64,000 nt of DNA from Dyella tabacisoli (GTDB lineage: Bacteria > Pseudomonadota > Gammaproteobacteria > Xanthomonadales > Rhodanobacteraceae). A model generated the notes under the pieces. The model made no database searches. It had not been told where the DNA came from and saw only the letters and a list, made by a program, of their open reading frames with translations. A program made the translations under genes and the position numbers. Positions 1 to 8,183 of the stretch are shown piece after piece (positions within the stretch are counted from its first letter, which is position 1; every line of letters begins with the position of its first letter). The stretch lies in NCBI RefSeq assembly GCF_003350925.1, contig NZ_KZ857183.1, forward strand, positions 62,001 to 126,000, read 5' to 3'.

Positions 1-749
1 TCGTCCGTCGTGCCGCCGGCGACCCAGGATTCGGGACCATTACCGAGGTAGCTCATGGCCTGAACGCCGCCTGGGTCGACGGCGTATTGGTTCACCATCA
101 CTCCGCGCTGAAAGAGATTGGTGCCGGACAAGGTCATGCTCATCGAGAATTGCGGATTGGCATTACCGGACGACAACACATCTGCCATCCTGCCGCCCCA
201 GCCATTGGCATTGGCGTCGTCCGGGCGCGAGGTCTGCCACTGCGCGGTCTGATCGTCGTGCGAAAACAACTGCGGTGGTGGCTGCACCCGACCTTGCTGA
301 AACTGCTGCTGCGTGATCGGGTAGAGCAAGGAGCCGACATTGGCGACGACAGCAGCATGCCCTGCATTGAACAGACCGCGCAATTCCGGCATGGCCGGAT
401 GCAGGCCATAGGCGGCACCATCACTCGGCGGTCCACCAGGCAAGCCCCCGGCGAACGCGGCGGGAATCAGGCTATTCGTCTGGATATCGGCTTGCGCCAA
501 TGCGAGGCCGGCGCGCGAGCCCGCATAGGTGGCATAGGTTGCGTTGTCGTAAGGCACGATGGTGTTGAAACTATCGTTACCGCCATACAGATACACGCAG
601 ACCAGGGCCTTGTAATCGTTAAAGGCATAATTGCTATGCGAGGCAGCAGCCTGAAGCAGGCGAAGGTTGCCGAACCCCGAATACAGGCCGACCCCGCCCA
701 GTGTGGTGTACATGCTACGGCGCAGAAATTCACGACGGCTTATAGGCAT
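1..749 (-). CDS. DUF1501 family exported protein (3' end outside the window)
   Basis: The gene runs off the left edge, leaving 249 residues of the N-terminus. It begins MPISRREFLRRSMYTT, where SRREFLRR is a twin-arginine signal, so the protein is probably exported folded through the Tat system. The following VCVYLYGGNDSFNTIVP is the conserved N-terminal strand and GGND turn of DUF1501 proteins. It starts 10 bases after the stop of the DUF1800 gene, so the two are almost certainly one transcript. DUF1800-DUF1501 pairs recur in many bacteria, and their biochemical role is not established. The ATG at 749 is chosen because it directly precedes the Tat motif. Family assignment is confident; function is unknown. 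Confidence 0.88.
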   Translation of the reverse strand, partial: MPISRREFLRRSMYTTLGGVGLYSGFGNLRLLQAAASHSNYAFNDYKALVCVYLYGGNDSFNTIVPYDNATYATYAGSRAGLALAQADIQTNSLIPAAFAGGLPGGPPSDGAAYGLHPAMPELRGLFNAGHAAVVANVGSLLYPITQQQFQQGRVQPPPQLFSHDDQTAQWQTSRPDDANANGWGGRMADVLSSGNANPQFSMSMTLSGTNLFQRGVMVNQYAVDPGGVQAMSYLGNGPESWVAGGTTD

Positions 750-759
750 ATCCGTATCC

Positions 760-2544
760 TCATTTCTGCACTGAATATTCGGGTGAATTGATGATCAGGT
801 AGAGCGCGTGCTGCACACGCTGGCGACCGAGATCGCCTGCGGAGTTGTCGGCCAGTGCATTGAGTCGCGTCAGCAAAGTGTTGTGCATAAAAGATGACAT
901 CTGGCCCGACATGAACAGCAAGTTGTAGAGATCGACCAGTCCAGCGGGGTTATTGAGCGCGAGTGCCGCATCACGATCCGCATTGATCGACATGGTGTTC
1001 GGACCATTCGACGAATAGCAGCGCGTGCTGGTGGCGTAGTCGCAGAAAATGCGATGAAAGATATCGTTGGGTATGCTTACCGCTGTCGTCGCCGTGTGGA
1101 TCTGGAATTCCGGACCGAACAGCCCGCGCTGGCGAAGCTCCCCCGGTTGCTGGAAATCCGGCTTGAAGAAATTGAAGACGCTGGGCGAGCGCAGCGGCGC
1201 CTGGCCGTAGTCGCTTTCCCATTCTGGATAAGGCGTATCCACCCGGCCGTTTTGCGACACGGCCGCCATCGCTCTCCATAGATGCGTAAGCTTGAGCAAG
1301 GGTTCGCGCAACTTGCCGTAAGCATCCGGATTGGGCACATAAGATGCACCTATCACTGCCTCCGGATCGAGCAGGATCGCCTGCACCACCGCTTGCAGAT
1401 TGCCGCGCACATGCGCACTGCTTCCGTCGTCGGCGAAGACCTGTGCAATGTGGTGGACATAGCCTGGCGTCGGGTTACTCGTCACCAGGCGTTGAATCAG
1501 GCGTCGCGCGATAAACGGACCGACATTGGGGTGATTGAAAATATTGTCCAGCGCGGCGGTCATCTCGGCTTGTGCATTACCGCCATGTACAAGTATGCCA
1601 TTGCTCAATGCCACGCCTGGGTAATTGAGCAACTGCTTGTCCGAGGTGCTGTCGTGAAAGTCGGCAACGGGCTGCAGCGGGCTCCACCATGCGGGATCGT
1701 TTGTGTCGCTCGGGCCGCAATTCGTATAGGTGTCCACAGCGCAACATGTCCATGAGCCTGTGGCACAACTTGTGTTGTTCCAGTTCCAGCCCGTGAACAC
1801 CGCCGCCATGCCGCGCACGGCGGTCTGGTCGTAGGTGGGAATCGGTTGGTTGCTGGCATCCAGCTTGGGGGTGCCATCGGGATTGAGCTGCACCAGCCCG
1901 ACCGAAAATAGCTGCATGACCTCGCGCGCATAGTTCTCGTCGGGATGAATGTTCTGCGTCGGATCAGCCTTCTGATTGGCGAGCATGCTGAGATACGTGG
2001 CCATCGCCGGGTGCTTGGTCACGTCTTCAAGCAGGCTGCGGTAATTACCGAACGCATCGGCGGCGAGCATGTCGTGCCAGCTCGCCAGAGCATAGGGTTC
2101 GTTGGCGAGCGTGCCATTTGCATTGGAGACGACGAAGATCTCGGAAAGCGCAAAGGCGACGCGCTGCCGTAATTGATCGGTCGCCACACGCTTGGCGCGA
2201 CTGGGATCGGGCGTGCCTAATGCATTGATCCACCACGCTTCCATTCTTGTATCGTCGTTGACTGTGTTATTGCCGTCCGGCACGTTCGGCAAGCCTGCTA
2301 CCCAGTCGAGATAAGGTTTTTGCGTCGACACCGGCGCGGTGAGCTGCTCGTTCAACCACGCCTGATAACCCACTTGCCGCAAGTGGACGATGTCCGTCGC
2401 GGTGGGGCCATACGTCGCTTGAGCGAGAAAGCGCGCCGCTTCGGCATCACTGTATGGGCCCGCTATCTGAGCCAGGCAGAGTGTTGGCCACAGAACTAAC
2501 GCAAGCACCGAGGTGCAGAGCCAGTTCGAGGTAAAAGCCTTCAT
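760..2544 (-). CDS. DUF1800 domain-containing secreted protein
   Basis: A protein of 594 residues. The start at 2544 is preferred over an in-frame upstream ATG at 2616 because a GGAGGG ribosome binding site precedes it and the protein then begins with a clean signal peptide (MKAFTSNW, then a hydrophobic stretch ending LCLAQ). Just after it comes SDAEAARFLAQATYGPT, the typical opening of DUF1800 proteins. Later motifs are NYAREVMQLFSVGL and AVFTGWNW. The domain is mostly helical and its activity is unknown. The pairing with the downstream Tat-exported DUF1501 gene suggests they act together outside the cytoplasm. Family call secure, function open. Confidence 0.88.
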   Translation of the reverse strand: MKAFTSNWLCTSVLALVLWPTLCLAQIAGPYSDAEAARFLAQATYGPTATDIVHLRQVGYQAWLNEQLTAPVSTQKPYLDWVAGLPNVPDGNNTVNDDTRMEAWWINALGTPDPSRAKRVATDQLRQRVAFALSEIFVVSNANGTLANEPYALASWHDMLAADAFGNYRSLLEDVTKHPAMATYLSMLANQKADPTQNIHPDENYAREVMQLFSVGLVQLNPDGTPKLDASNQPIPTYDQTAVRGMAAVFTGWNWNNTSCATGSWTCCAVDTYTNCGPSDTNDPAWWSPLQPVADFHDSTSDKQLLNYPGVALSNGILVHGGNAQAEMTAALDNIFNHPNVGPFIARRLIQRLVTSNPTPGYVHHIAQVFADDGSSAHVRGNLQAVVQAILLDPEAVIGASYVPNPDAYGKLREPLLKLTHLWRAMAAVSQNGRVDTPYPEWESDYGQAPLRSPSVFNFFKPDFQQPGELRQRGLFGPEFQIHTATTAVSIPNDIFHRIFCDYATSTRCYSSNGPNTMSINADRDAALALNNPAGLVDLYNLLFMSGQMSSFMHNTLLTRLNALADNSAGDLGRQRVQHALYLIINSPEYSVQK

Positions 2545-2772
2545 GCGTATCCCTCCCACTTCACACCAAGGTTCATCGTTCGTCATTGCGATGAGCGGCA
2601 TTGCTTGAGGGCGCAAGGATTATGGAAGGCCGATATTGTCGTTGTGATGCGCCACTCGTTTATGAAATGTTGAGGCGCATTACGACTCGTATGGATCCGA
2701 GGCGCTTCGGGTAAGTGTTGCAGGGGGAGCAGGCTGCACTTGAGCGCACATTACAATCGTGTTGCTTCACGA

Positions 2773-3519
2773 TTAACCGACGCGATACTGACCGCCATCA
2801 ACGACAAGCGCCTGCCCGGTGATGAAGGCCGCATCGTCGCTCGTCAGAAACAGAACCGCGCCGGTGATGTCTTCGGGTTCGCCCAATCGCTTGATCGCTT
2901 GCTGTTCCCAGGTCGAGCGCTTTTGCTCGTCCGATTGCGATGCGGTCGCCAGCGTATTAATCAGGCCGGGCAATAACGCGTTCGCAGTGACGCCATCGCC
3001 GGCGACATCGTTAGCCAACCCGCGCATGAATCCAACAATCGCCATTTTCGAAGCGATGTAGTGACTCATGCCGGGTATGGCCAGACCCACCATGTTCGAT
3101 GAGATACCGATAAAGCGGCCCCACTTCTTCTCTCTCATCGCCGGTAAGAAATACTTCACGCTCAGGAAGTGCGAATCCAGGTTCGTGGCCATCGTCTTTC
3201 GCCACGTCGGCAGGTCCAGTTCGTCAATCAGCCGGTGGGGGAAATAACCTGCGTTGTTTACGACGATATCGACGTCGCCGATCTCTCGGCTTTGAAGAAG
3301 TACCGAACGCCAATCCTCTTCCCGCGTCACATCAAGCTGCAACGCGAATGCGTTCGAACCAATCTTGCTGACGGTTGCATCTGGGGCCGCGAGATCAGTC
3401 GCGATCACCCGCGCCCCGCGTTTTGCCAATGCCATGGCGATCGCTTGACCGATGCCTTGCCCCGCGCCGGTCACCAGCGCGGTCCGTCCTTCGTGGGTTC
3501 CTGTTGAAGTGTTCATCAT
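2773..3519 (-). CDS. SDR family NAD(P)-dependent oxidoreductase
   Basis: A classical short-chain dehydrogenase of 248 residues. The glycine-rich cofactor motif TGAGQGIG is near residue 18, NNAGY near 90, and the catalytic Ser (ISSN) and Tyr-x-x-x-Lys (YIASK) near 140-162. The C-terminus DGGQYRVG is typical. The ATG at 3519 overlaps the upstream gene's TGA by one base (TGATG), so the two are translationally coupled; another ATG follows at 3516. It is the last gene of a doxX / F420-type reductase / SDR operon facing away from a LysR regulator. The substrate cannot be read from sequence. The operon may respond to a redox or xenobiotic signal, which is inference. Confidence 0.9.
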   Translation of the reverse strand: MMNTSTGTHEGRTALVTGAGQGIGQAIAMALAKRGARVIATDLAAPDATVSKIGSNAFALQLDVTREEDWRSVLLQSREIGDVDIVVNNAGYFPHRLIDELDLPTWRKTMATNLDSHFLSVKYFLPAMREKKWGRFIGISSNMVGLAIPGMSHYIASKMAIVGFMRGLANDVAGDGVTANALLPGLINTLATASQSDEQKRSTWEQQAIKRLGEPEDITGAVLFLTSDDAAFITGQALVVDGGQYRVG

Positions 3520-4130
3520 CAATGCCCACTGACGGGATTCGAATGGATCAGGCTGTGCATCGTCAGCGCGCCACCGAACTGTTGCAGCAAACCGCCTTCC
3601 CCAAGGCGACCCAAGGTAATGGGACTGAAGCCAAGCAAGGTCGCGAGCGATGTGACCTTCTCGTTGGCATCGGCGTGGTCGCCTGAAACGAAGATCGTGC
3701 GATGGCCTTCGCTGCGGCGCGGCTCATCTCCGAGCACCACCGCAGGCAACGTATTGAACGCCTTGACCACCTTGGCGCCCTTGAACTGCGCCGCCACAAC
3801 CTGACTGGAAGGACGACCGCCAAGGTCAAGCGGCTTGAAGGCGGGAAACTCGATCGCGTTAGTGGCATCGACCACGATCTTGCCGGACCAGTCACTGCGC
3901 AACTTGGCGACCTCCTCCACCGCCCCGAACGGGACGGCGAGGATGATGACGTCCGCATCCAGCGCGTCGGTGGTTTTTGCCGCGCTTACGACAGGAGCGA
4001 AGGCTTGCAGTGCACCTTCCAGTGAAGCCGGTCCGCGACGGTTGCTAATGGCAGCCTTGATCTTGCTGCGGGCAAACTGTTTGGCGAGGGCGCCGCCAAT
4101 GGCGCCCGATCCGATGATGGCGTAGCTCAT
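3519..4130 (-). CDS. NADPH-dependent F420 reductase-like (NAD(P)-binding) protein
   Basis: A protein of 203 residues. It opens with MSYAIIGSGAIGGALAKQF, a GxGxxG Rossmann motif, followed by ISNRRGP, the NADP-phosphate-binding region seen in the F420_oxidored family. VVDATNAIEFP and VKAFNTLPA are conserved in family members annotated NADPH-dependent F420 reductase or NADP oxidoreductase. Organisms of this type usually do not make F420, so the real substrate is probably different. AGGAGATATCTC precedes the ATG. The stop overlaps the SDR start downstream, and doxX lies 43 bases upstream. Family call is good; the reaction is uncertain. Confidence 0.85.
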   Translation of the reverse strand: MSYAIIGSGAIGGALAKQFARSKIKAAISNRRGPASLEGALQAFAPVVSAAKTTDALDADVIILAVPFGAVEEVAKLRSDWSGKIVVDATNAIEFPAFKPLDLGGRPSSQVVAAQFKGAKVVKAFNTLPAVVLGDEPRRSEGHRTIFVSGDHADANEKVTSLATLLGFSPITLGRLGEGGLLQQFGGALTMHSLIHSNPVSGH

Positions 4131-4173
4131 GAGATATCTCCTGATGGACTATCGAAGGGATGGCTGTGAGGGA

Positions 4174-4611
4174 TCAGCGCGACTTGCCGTCGAGGCTGAT
4201 TCGGCCTGCGCCATTGACCGTCAGCAGCAGGAAGGCGCCGGCGATCGACACATTCTTCATGAACATAATCATCTGGATCTGGTCGGCCAAGTTGGCATGG
4301 AACGCGAGCGCAGTCACCAGTGAAAAACCAGCGAGCAAGAATGCCGCTACACGTGTCTTCCAGCCGAAGGCGATGGCCAGGCCGCCGAAAAGTTCGGTGG
4401 CAATCACCACCGGAAGCAAAACGCTGGGAACACCCATGGCGGACATATAGGCCATGGTCGCGGCGTACGCGCCGAGCTTGCTCAGGCCAGACAGCACGAA
4501 TAACGATGAGAGAAGGATGCGGCCGCCGAGTTCAGCGGTATCGCGGAGCGTGATGTTGGAAGACGTGGTGTCCGCGTTGGTTTTCTTGGAAACAAAAGTT
4601 GCAGCGTTCAT
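4174..4611 (-). CDS. DoxX family membrane protein
   Basis: A protein of 145 residues with four hydrophobic segments: about 30-47 (LLSSLFVLSGLSKLG), 55-80, 88-105 and 112-130. RILLSSLFVLSGLSKL near the N-terminus is characteristic of DoxX/DoxD-like proteins. These inner-membrane proteins are often linked to redox homeostasis, but no general activity is established. GGAGATCGCC gives a clear ribosome binding site. It is the first gene of a three-gene operon whose promoter must lie in the 108-base gap shared with the divergent LysR gene, where a perfect inverted repeat sits. Confidence 0.88.
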   Translation of the reverse strand: MNAATFVSKKTNADTTSSNITLRDTAELGGRILLSSLFVLSGLSKLGAYAATMAYMSAMGVPSVLLPVVIATELFGGLAIAFGWKTRVAAFLLAGFSLVTALAFHANLADQIQMIMFMKNVSIAGAFLLLTVNGAGRISLDGKSR

Positions 4612-4668
4612 GGCGATCTCCAGTGGTTGGGTGAAACGGTGTGGATATACTAAGAATCCCGAATTGGT

Positions 4669-4700
4669 GGATAAATAGTCTTTCGTGGCAATATTTATCC
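4669..4700. promoter_or_regulatory. Inverted repeat, candidate LysR operator
   Basis: GGATAAATA at 4669-4677 and its exact reverse complement TATTTATCC at 4692-4700 are separated by 14 bases. The repeat lies in the gap between the divergent doxX operon and the LysR gene, 20 bases before the LysR start. LysR regulators typically bind dyads in such divergent promoters, so this is the best operator candidate. Binding is inferred. Confidence 0.55.
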
Positions 4701-4719
4701 CTATAAACAGGACAATCTA

Positions 4720-5649
4720 ATGGACCGATTCCTCTCGATGCAGGCATTCTCGAAAGTGGTCGAGGCCGGCAGCTTCGTGCGCGGCGCCGAGAAACTCGGC
4801 CTGTCGACAAGCTCGGTATCACGGCTGATCGCCGAGCTCGAAGAGCATCTCGGCACACGCCTGCTGCAGCGAACGACGCGACGGCTTCATCTGACGGATG
4901 CCGGCCACCGCTTTATCGAACGCGCGACGCAACTGCTCAACGACCTGCAAGAAGCGGAGGCCGAGGTCGGTTCGGCCACGACAACACCGCGAGGGCGGCT
5001 GCGTATCAGCGTGCCGCTCACGTTTGGGGTTCGCCACCTGGCCGAACTGTTTCCCCGCTACCGCATGAAGTACCCCGAGGTGGAACTCGAAGTACATGCC
5101 ACGGATCGTCGCGTCGACCTGATCGAGGAAGGGTTCGATCTTGCCCTGCGCCTATCGCTGGACATTCCGCCCACCTATGTAGCGCGTCCTCTGACCGTGG
5201 TGCGGCTGGTGGTTTGCGCGGCACCCGACTATCTCAAGCGCCACGGCACCCCACGCACACCGCAGGACCTGTCGGAACACAACTGCCTGACGCTGCCGAG
5301 CGGAGGGTTTGAGGGACGCTGGCCGCTCGAGGGCGCGGACGGTGTCGTTACCGTTCGCGTTCGCGGAGACTTTCGTGCCGACAGTGGGGATCTGCTCCGC
5401 AGTGCCGCGCTTGCAGCACAAGGGATCATTCTGCTGCCTACCTTTATAGTCGGCGACGATCTTGCGCGCGGCGACCTGGTGCCGCTGCTGCCGAAATGGC
5501 GACCACCGCATACCGACGCCATGATCATCTACCCGACTCGCCGATTCGTATCCGCGAAGGTCCACACGTTCACGGAGTTCCTGCAACAGGAGTTCGCCGG
5601 TGATCCCCCTTGGGATCGTTGGATGACAGTCCGGCATCACCGGGGTTAG
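4720..5649 (+). CDS. LysR family transcriptional regulator
   Basis: A protein of 309 residues. The N-terminal winged helix-turn-helix covers about residues 1-60: MDRFLSMQAFSKVVEAGSF, then LGLSTSSVSRLIAELE as recognition helix, then LGTRLLQRTTRRLHLTDAG. The effector-binding domain fills about 90-295, with GRLRISVPLTFG at its start. This subgroup often controls a neighbouring, divergently transcribed oxidoreductase operon, which matches the doxX operon here. The inverted repeat at 4669-4700 probably mediates control and autoregulation. The inducer is unknown. Confidence 0.92.
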   Translation: MDRFLSMQAFSKVVEAGSFVRGAEKLGLSTSSVSRLIAELEEHLGTRLLQRTTRRLHLTDAGHRFIERATQLLNDLQEAEAEVGSATTTPRGRLRISVPLTFGVRHLAELFPRYRMKYPEVELEVHATDRRVDLIEEGFDLALRLSLDIPPTYVARPLTVVRLVVCAAPDYLKRHGTPRTPQDLSEHNCLTLPSGGFEGRWPLEGADGVVTVRVRGDFRADSGDLLRSAALAAQGIILLPTFIVGDDLARGDLVPLLPKWRPPHTDAMIIYPTRRFVSAKVHTFTEFLQQEFAGDPPWDRWMTVRHHRG

Positions 5650-5839
5650 GCGGCTGCAAGTGCGGGCGTAACTGCGTCACATCTGCCTGGATCTATCATG
5701 GACGAGCCCGACAACCGAATTGAATTCAAAGGCGCACTCAGAACGAATGGGCGACACTGATCGTCTATTCTCCCTGACAGACATGTGCAAACCAGGTGAG
5801 TGCTACAGAACGTAGCATCGCAAATCTAAGGAACGCTCT

Positions 5840-7105
5840 ATGCATATCGGCAAGTCACTTCTTGTCCTGGCATGCCTGATTTCCCTGGCCGGTTGCGTCA
5901 TTCAAAGCCGTAAGCCACCTCCCCCTACACTCATCTCAAGCGCTTTGCCTGTCGGCTTCGATGCCAACGTACGCATTGTCACGACTGATCGGTATCGCTT
6001 CTCCACGAGTTCGCCGCCTCTGATTGAGGGATTGCGTCGAGCCGCACACGGCGGCGCGGTCAACATTCTCGCGTTGTCCGGCGGCGGATCAGGGGGCGCG
6101 TATGGTGCTGGCGCCCTTGCCGGCATGACGCGAGGGAACGATCGGCCGGACTTTCAGCTCGTTACCGGGGTGAGTGCCGGAGCCTTGATCGCGCCGTTTG
6201 CGTTCCTGGGCTCCTCGTGGGACCCGGCATTACAGGATGCATTCGGAGGTGAGCGGAGTTACTTGATACATTCAGCGACGTCGAGCTTCCTGGCTCGGCT
6301 TGTCTTTCCTTCCGGCATGGACAGCCACGGGCGGCTTTACGAACTCGTGGATCACTTCGTCACACCAGAGATGGTCGCTGCCGTGGCGGCCGAAACCTTG
6401 AAGGGGCGAAGGTTAATCATCGCCACGACCGACCTCGACAAGCGCGAAACGGTGCTCTGGGATATGGGCGTCATCGCAGCACATGGCGGCTCTACGGCAA
6501 GATTGCTATTCCGGGATGTGCTCATCGCATCTGCGAGCGTGCCAGGCATGTTCCCGCCCGTCATTATCCATGTCAGCGATGGGGTTCACCCCTACGACGA
6601 ACTGCATGTGGATGGAAGCGTGACTACGCCCCTGTTCATCACTCCGCTGGTCGCCGATGTCGTATCGACGAGTCTCGATCAACTGAACGGATCGAACGTT
6701 TATGTGATCGTCAACAGCCAACTCGCAAGCCCGCCTCATAAAACGTCGCTGCAGACCCTGGAGCTTCTCGGTCGAAGCTTCTCTGCGCAACTGATGTACA
6801 AAACAAAGGAAACCATTGCCTTTATCGATAGCGTGGCCAGAGAGCATCACATGCGTCTGCGCATTGCCGTGATACCCGCAGACTATCCAGATCACAGCTT
6901 TGCCGATTTCCGTCCGAAGAGCTTGCAGCGACTCTTCGATTACGGCGCCGACTGCGCCGCTCGCGGACTGTTGTGGGTAACGCCCGTACAAGGCATTCGG
7001 AGGGATCAGGTCGACGTCATGGGCGACCGTCATGCTGCCGCGTCTTGCCCAGGTTCGGACGCCACGCCATCGGACTCCGATGACACTACACAGCGACCAA
7101 GATAG
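5840..7105 (+). CDS. Patatin-like phospholipase family lipoprotein
   Basis: A protein of 421 residues. The N-terminus MHIGKSLLVLACLISLAGC is a lipoprotein signal with lipobox LAGC (Cys19), so it is probably anchored in an envelope membrane. The patatin catalytic parts are present: oxyanion loop GGGSGGAYGAG near 80, nucleophile elbow GVSAG near 110 with the catalytic Ser, and DGS near 258 giving the Asp of the Ser-Asp dyad. The family hydrolyses acyl esters, often phospholipids. AAGGAACGC precedes the start. About 15 polar residues after the lipidated Cys form a linker. It stands alone, followed by an AT-rich stretch. Substrate unknown. Confidence 0.88.
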   Translation: MHIGKSLLVLACLISLAGCVIQSRKPPPPTLISSALPVGFDANVRIVTTDRYRFSTSSPPLIEGLRRAAHGGAVNILALSGGGSGGAYGAGALAGMTRGNDRPDFQLVTGVSAGALIAPFAFLGSSWDPALQDAFGGERSYLIHSATSSFLARLVFPSGMDSHGRLYELVDHFVTPEMVAAVAAETLKGRRLIIATTDLDKRETVLWDMGVIAAHGGSTARLLFRDVLIASASVPGMFPPVIIHVSDGVHPYDELHVDGSVTTPLFITPLVADVVSTSLDQLNGSNVYVIVNSQLASPPHKTSLQTLELLGRSFSAQLMYKTKETIAFIDSVAREHHMRLRIAVIPADYPDHSFADFRPKSLQRLFDYGADCAARGLLWVTPVQGIRRDQVDVMGDRHAAASCPGSDATPSDSDDTTQRPR

Positions 7106-7249
7106 TTCCTCGTATCAACATTCAGGCTGTCACGGCGAGGAATGACGTGCGCTATCGTGATGTGAAAAAGAAATAACGCTTGATGAAAAATCATTAAATG
7201 TATAAGTGCGTTATGAAACTCAATATTACAGCGGTAATACTATATACAA

Positions 7250-7735
7250 TCACTTTATTTTAGCTTTACTTATATCAATATAGCAAAATTTACTTTCATC
7301 AGCAGTAAGCACCACGCCAATATGTAATTCTTCAATATTATTCCATAGCAACACTCGATCTCGCGCACCAGTGTCATCTTCAAAACTGGGCCGTCCTAAG
7401 ATTTCCCTGAGGAAATCCGGGCCTTGCTCAAAATGCACACCAAAAGGCAACTTGCCAACATATGCCTTAAAACCGTTAATGTTCTGCGGGCCATGCAAGC
7501 GAATACCACTAAATACCATATCCCCTACCGCATTTGTTTCTCCATACAGCCTTTCGTATCCGTGCTTTGCGCGAAACTTCAAGATATAACCTCCCTCGAC
7601 TTCGCTTAACCATTCTTCAGGGTCTTCTTTAAACCTTGGCCGCTCGTCTATACCTAGCATAGTCAAATAGGCATCGACTGATGGATCTTGCGGTGATAGG
7701 CCAAATAATTTCACTGCATCTTCAACAACTAACAT
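7250..7735 (-). CDS. Hypothetical protein, orphan immunity-like, in an AT-rich patch
   Basis: A protein of 161 residues from the ATG at 7735 (MLVVEDAVKLFGL); an in-frame ATG at 7753 adds six residues. I do not recognise a named family with confidence. The layout is a short acidic helical start, then PFGVHFEQGPDFLREILGRPSF and later strands with many aromatic and acidic residues. This resembles small immunity proteins encoded beside polymorphic toxins, but no toxin is adjacent. Base composition is far below its neighbours: a hand count of one 60-base line near 7261 gives about one third GC. That suggests recent transfer. No signal peptide or membrane segment is seen. Confidence 0.6.
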   Translation of the reverse strand: MLVVEDAVKLFGLSPQDPSVDAYLTMLGIDERPRFKEDPEEWLSEVEGGYILKFRAKHGYERLYGETNAVGDMVFSGIRLHGPQNINGFKAYVGKLPFGVHFEQGPDFLREILGRPSFEDDTGARDRVLLWNNIEELHIGVVLTADESKFCYIDISKAKIK

Positions 7736-7945
7736 GTGGCTATCCCATCTCAATATTTAGAAACACCTAGGCAACACGGACAACTACGAGTCGGAGCTAT
7801 CATCTCGTAAATACGATAGTGATAGCCAGGCTTAGCCATTACATTTAATTGGCATGTCTGACCCAGAACAACTCGAAGCAGCGGCGACTACCCTACCTCG
7901 GGTGGGAGACCAGCGGCCTCGATATGGGACTTCCGTGCGACGAAT

Positions 7946-8116
7946 CTGTGTGGCAAAAAGGTGATGGCTATCACAGGAATAAAATCCTGATAGCGCGCTA
8001 ATGCGTAATGCCGGCCTTTCGTAACGCAATCACCACCGGACAGGCGATGGAACGCCCGCTCTCCACAAGTACTCAAGAACGTTTTCGCATGTCCGCCCAC
8101 CCAGGGCGGATTTTTA
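7946..8116 (+). ncRNA. Candidate structured RNA or 5' leader ending in a terminator
   Basis: No good ORF occupies this stretch, yet it holds several consistent base-pairings. GGTGAT (7960-7965) can pair with ATCACC (8029-8034). Inside this are a hairpin CTATCA-CA-GGA / TCCTGATAG (7968-7993) and GCGT / ACGC (8003-8027), giving a three-way junction. GGCG / CGCC (8043-8056) follows, then the intrinsic terminator. CTGTG (7946-7950) can instead pair with CACAG (7972-7976), and GTGAT with ATCAC locally, so alternative folds exist. The terminator ends about 70 bases before the SGNH-hydrolase ATG. It could be a free small RNA or a leader controlling that gene. I match it to no known RNA family. Confidence 0.4.
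8092..8115 (+). terminator. Intrinsic terminator upstream of the SGNH hydrolase gene
   Basis: TCCGCCC (8092-8098), loop ACCCA, then GGGCGGA (8104-8110), a perfect 7-bp stem, followed directly by TTTTT. It can only terminate a plus-strand transcript, but no plus-strand protein gene lies between 7105 and 8092. The transcript is therefore either a small RNA or a leader. Confidence 0.8.
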
Positions 8117-8183
8117 TATTCTGCCTACGCCCCTAAGCCGAACCACCCTCAGCAATACACGTGCAAGCCACCATAGAGGAGAA

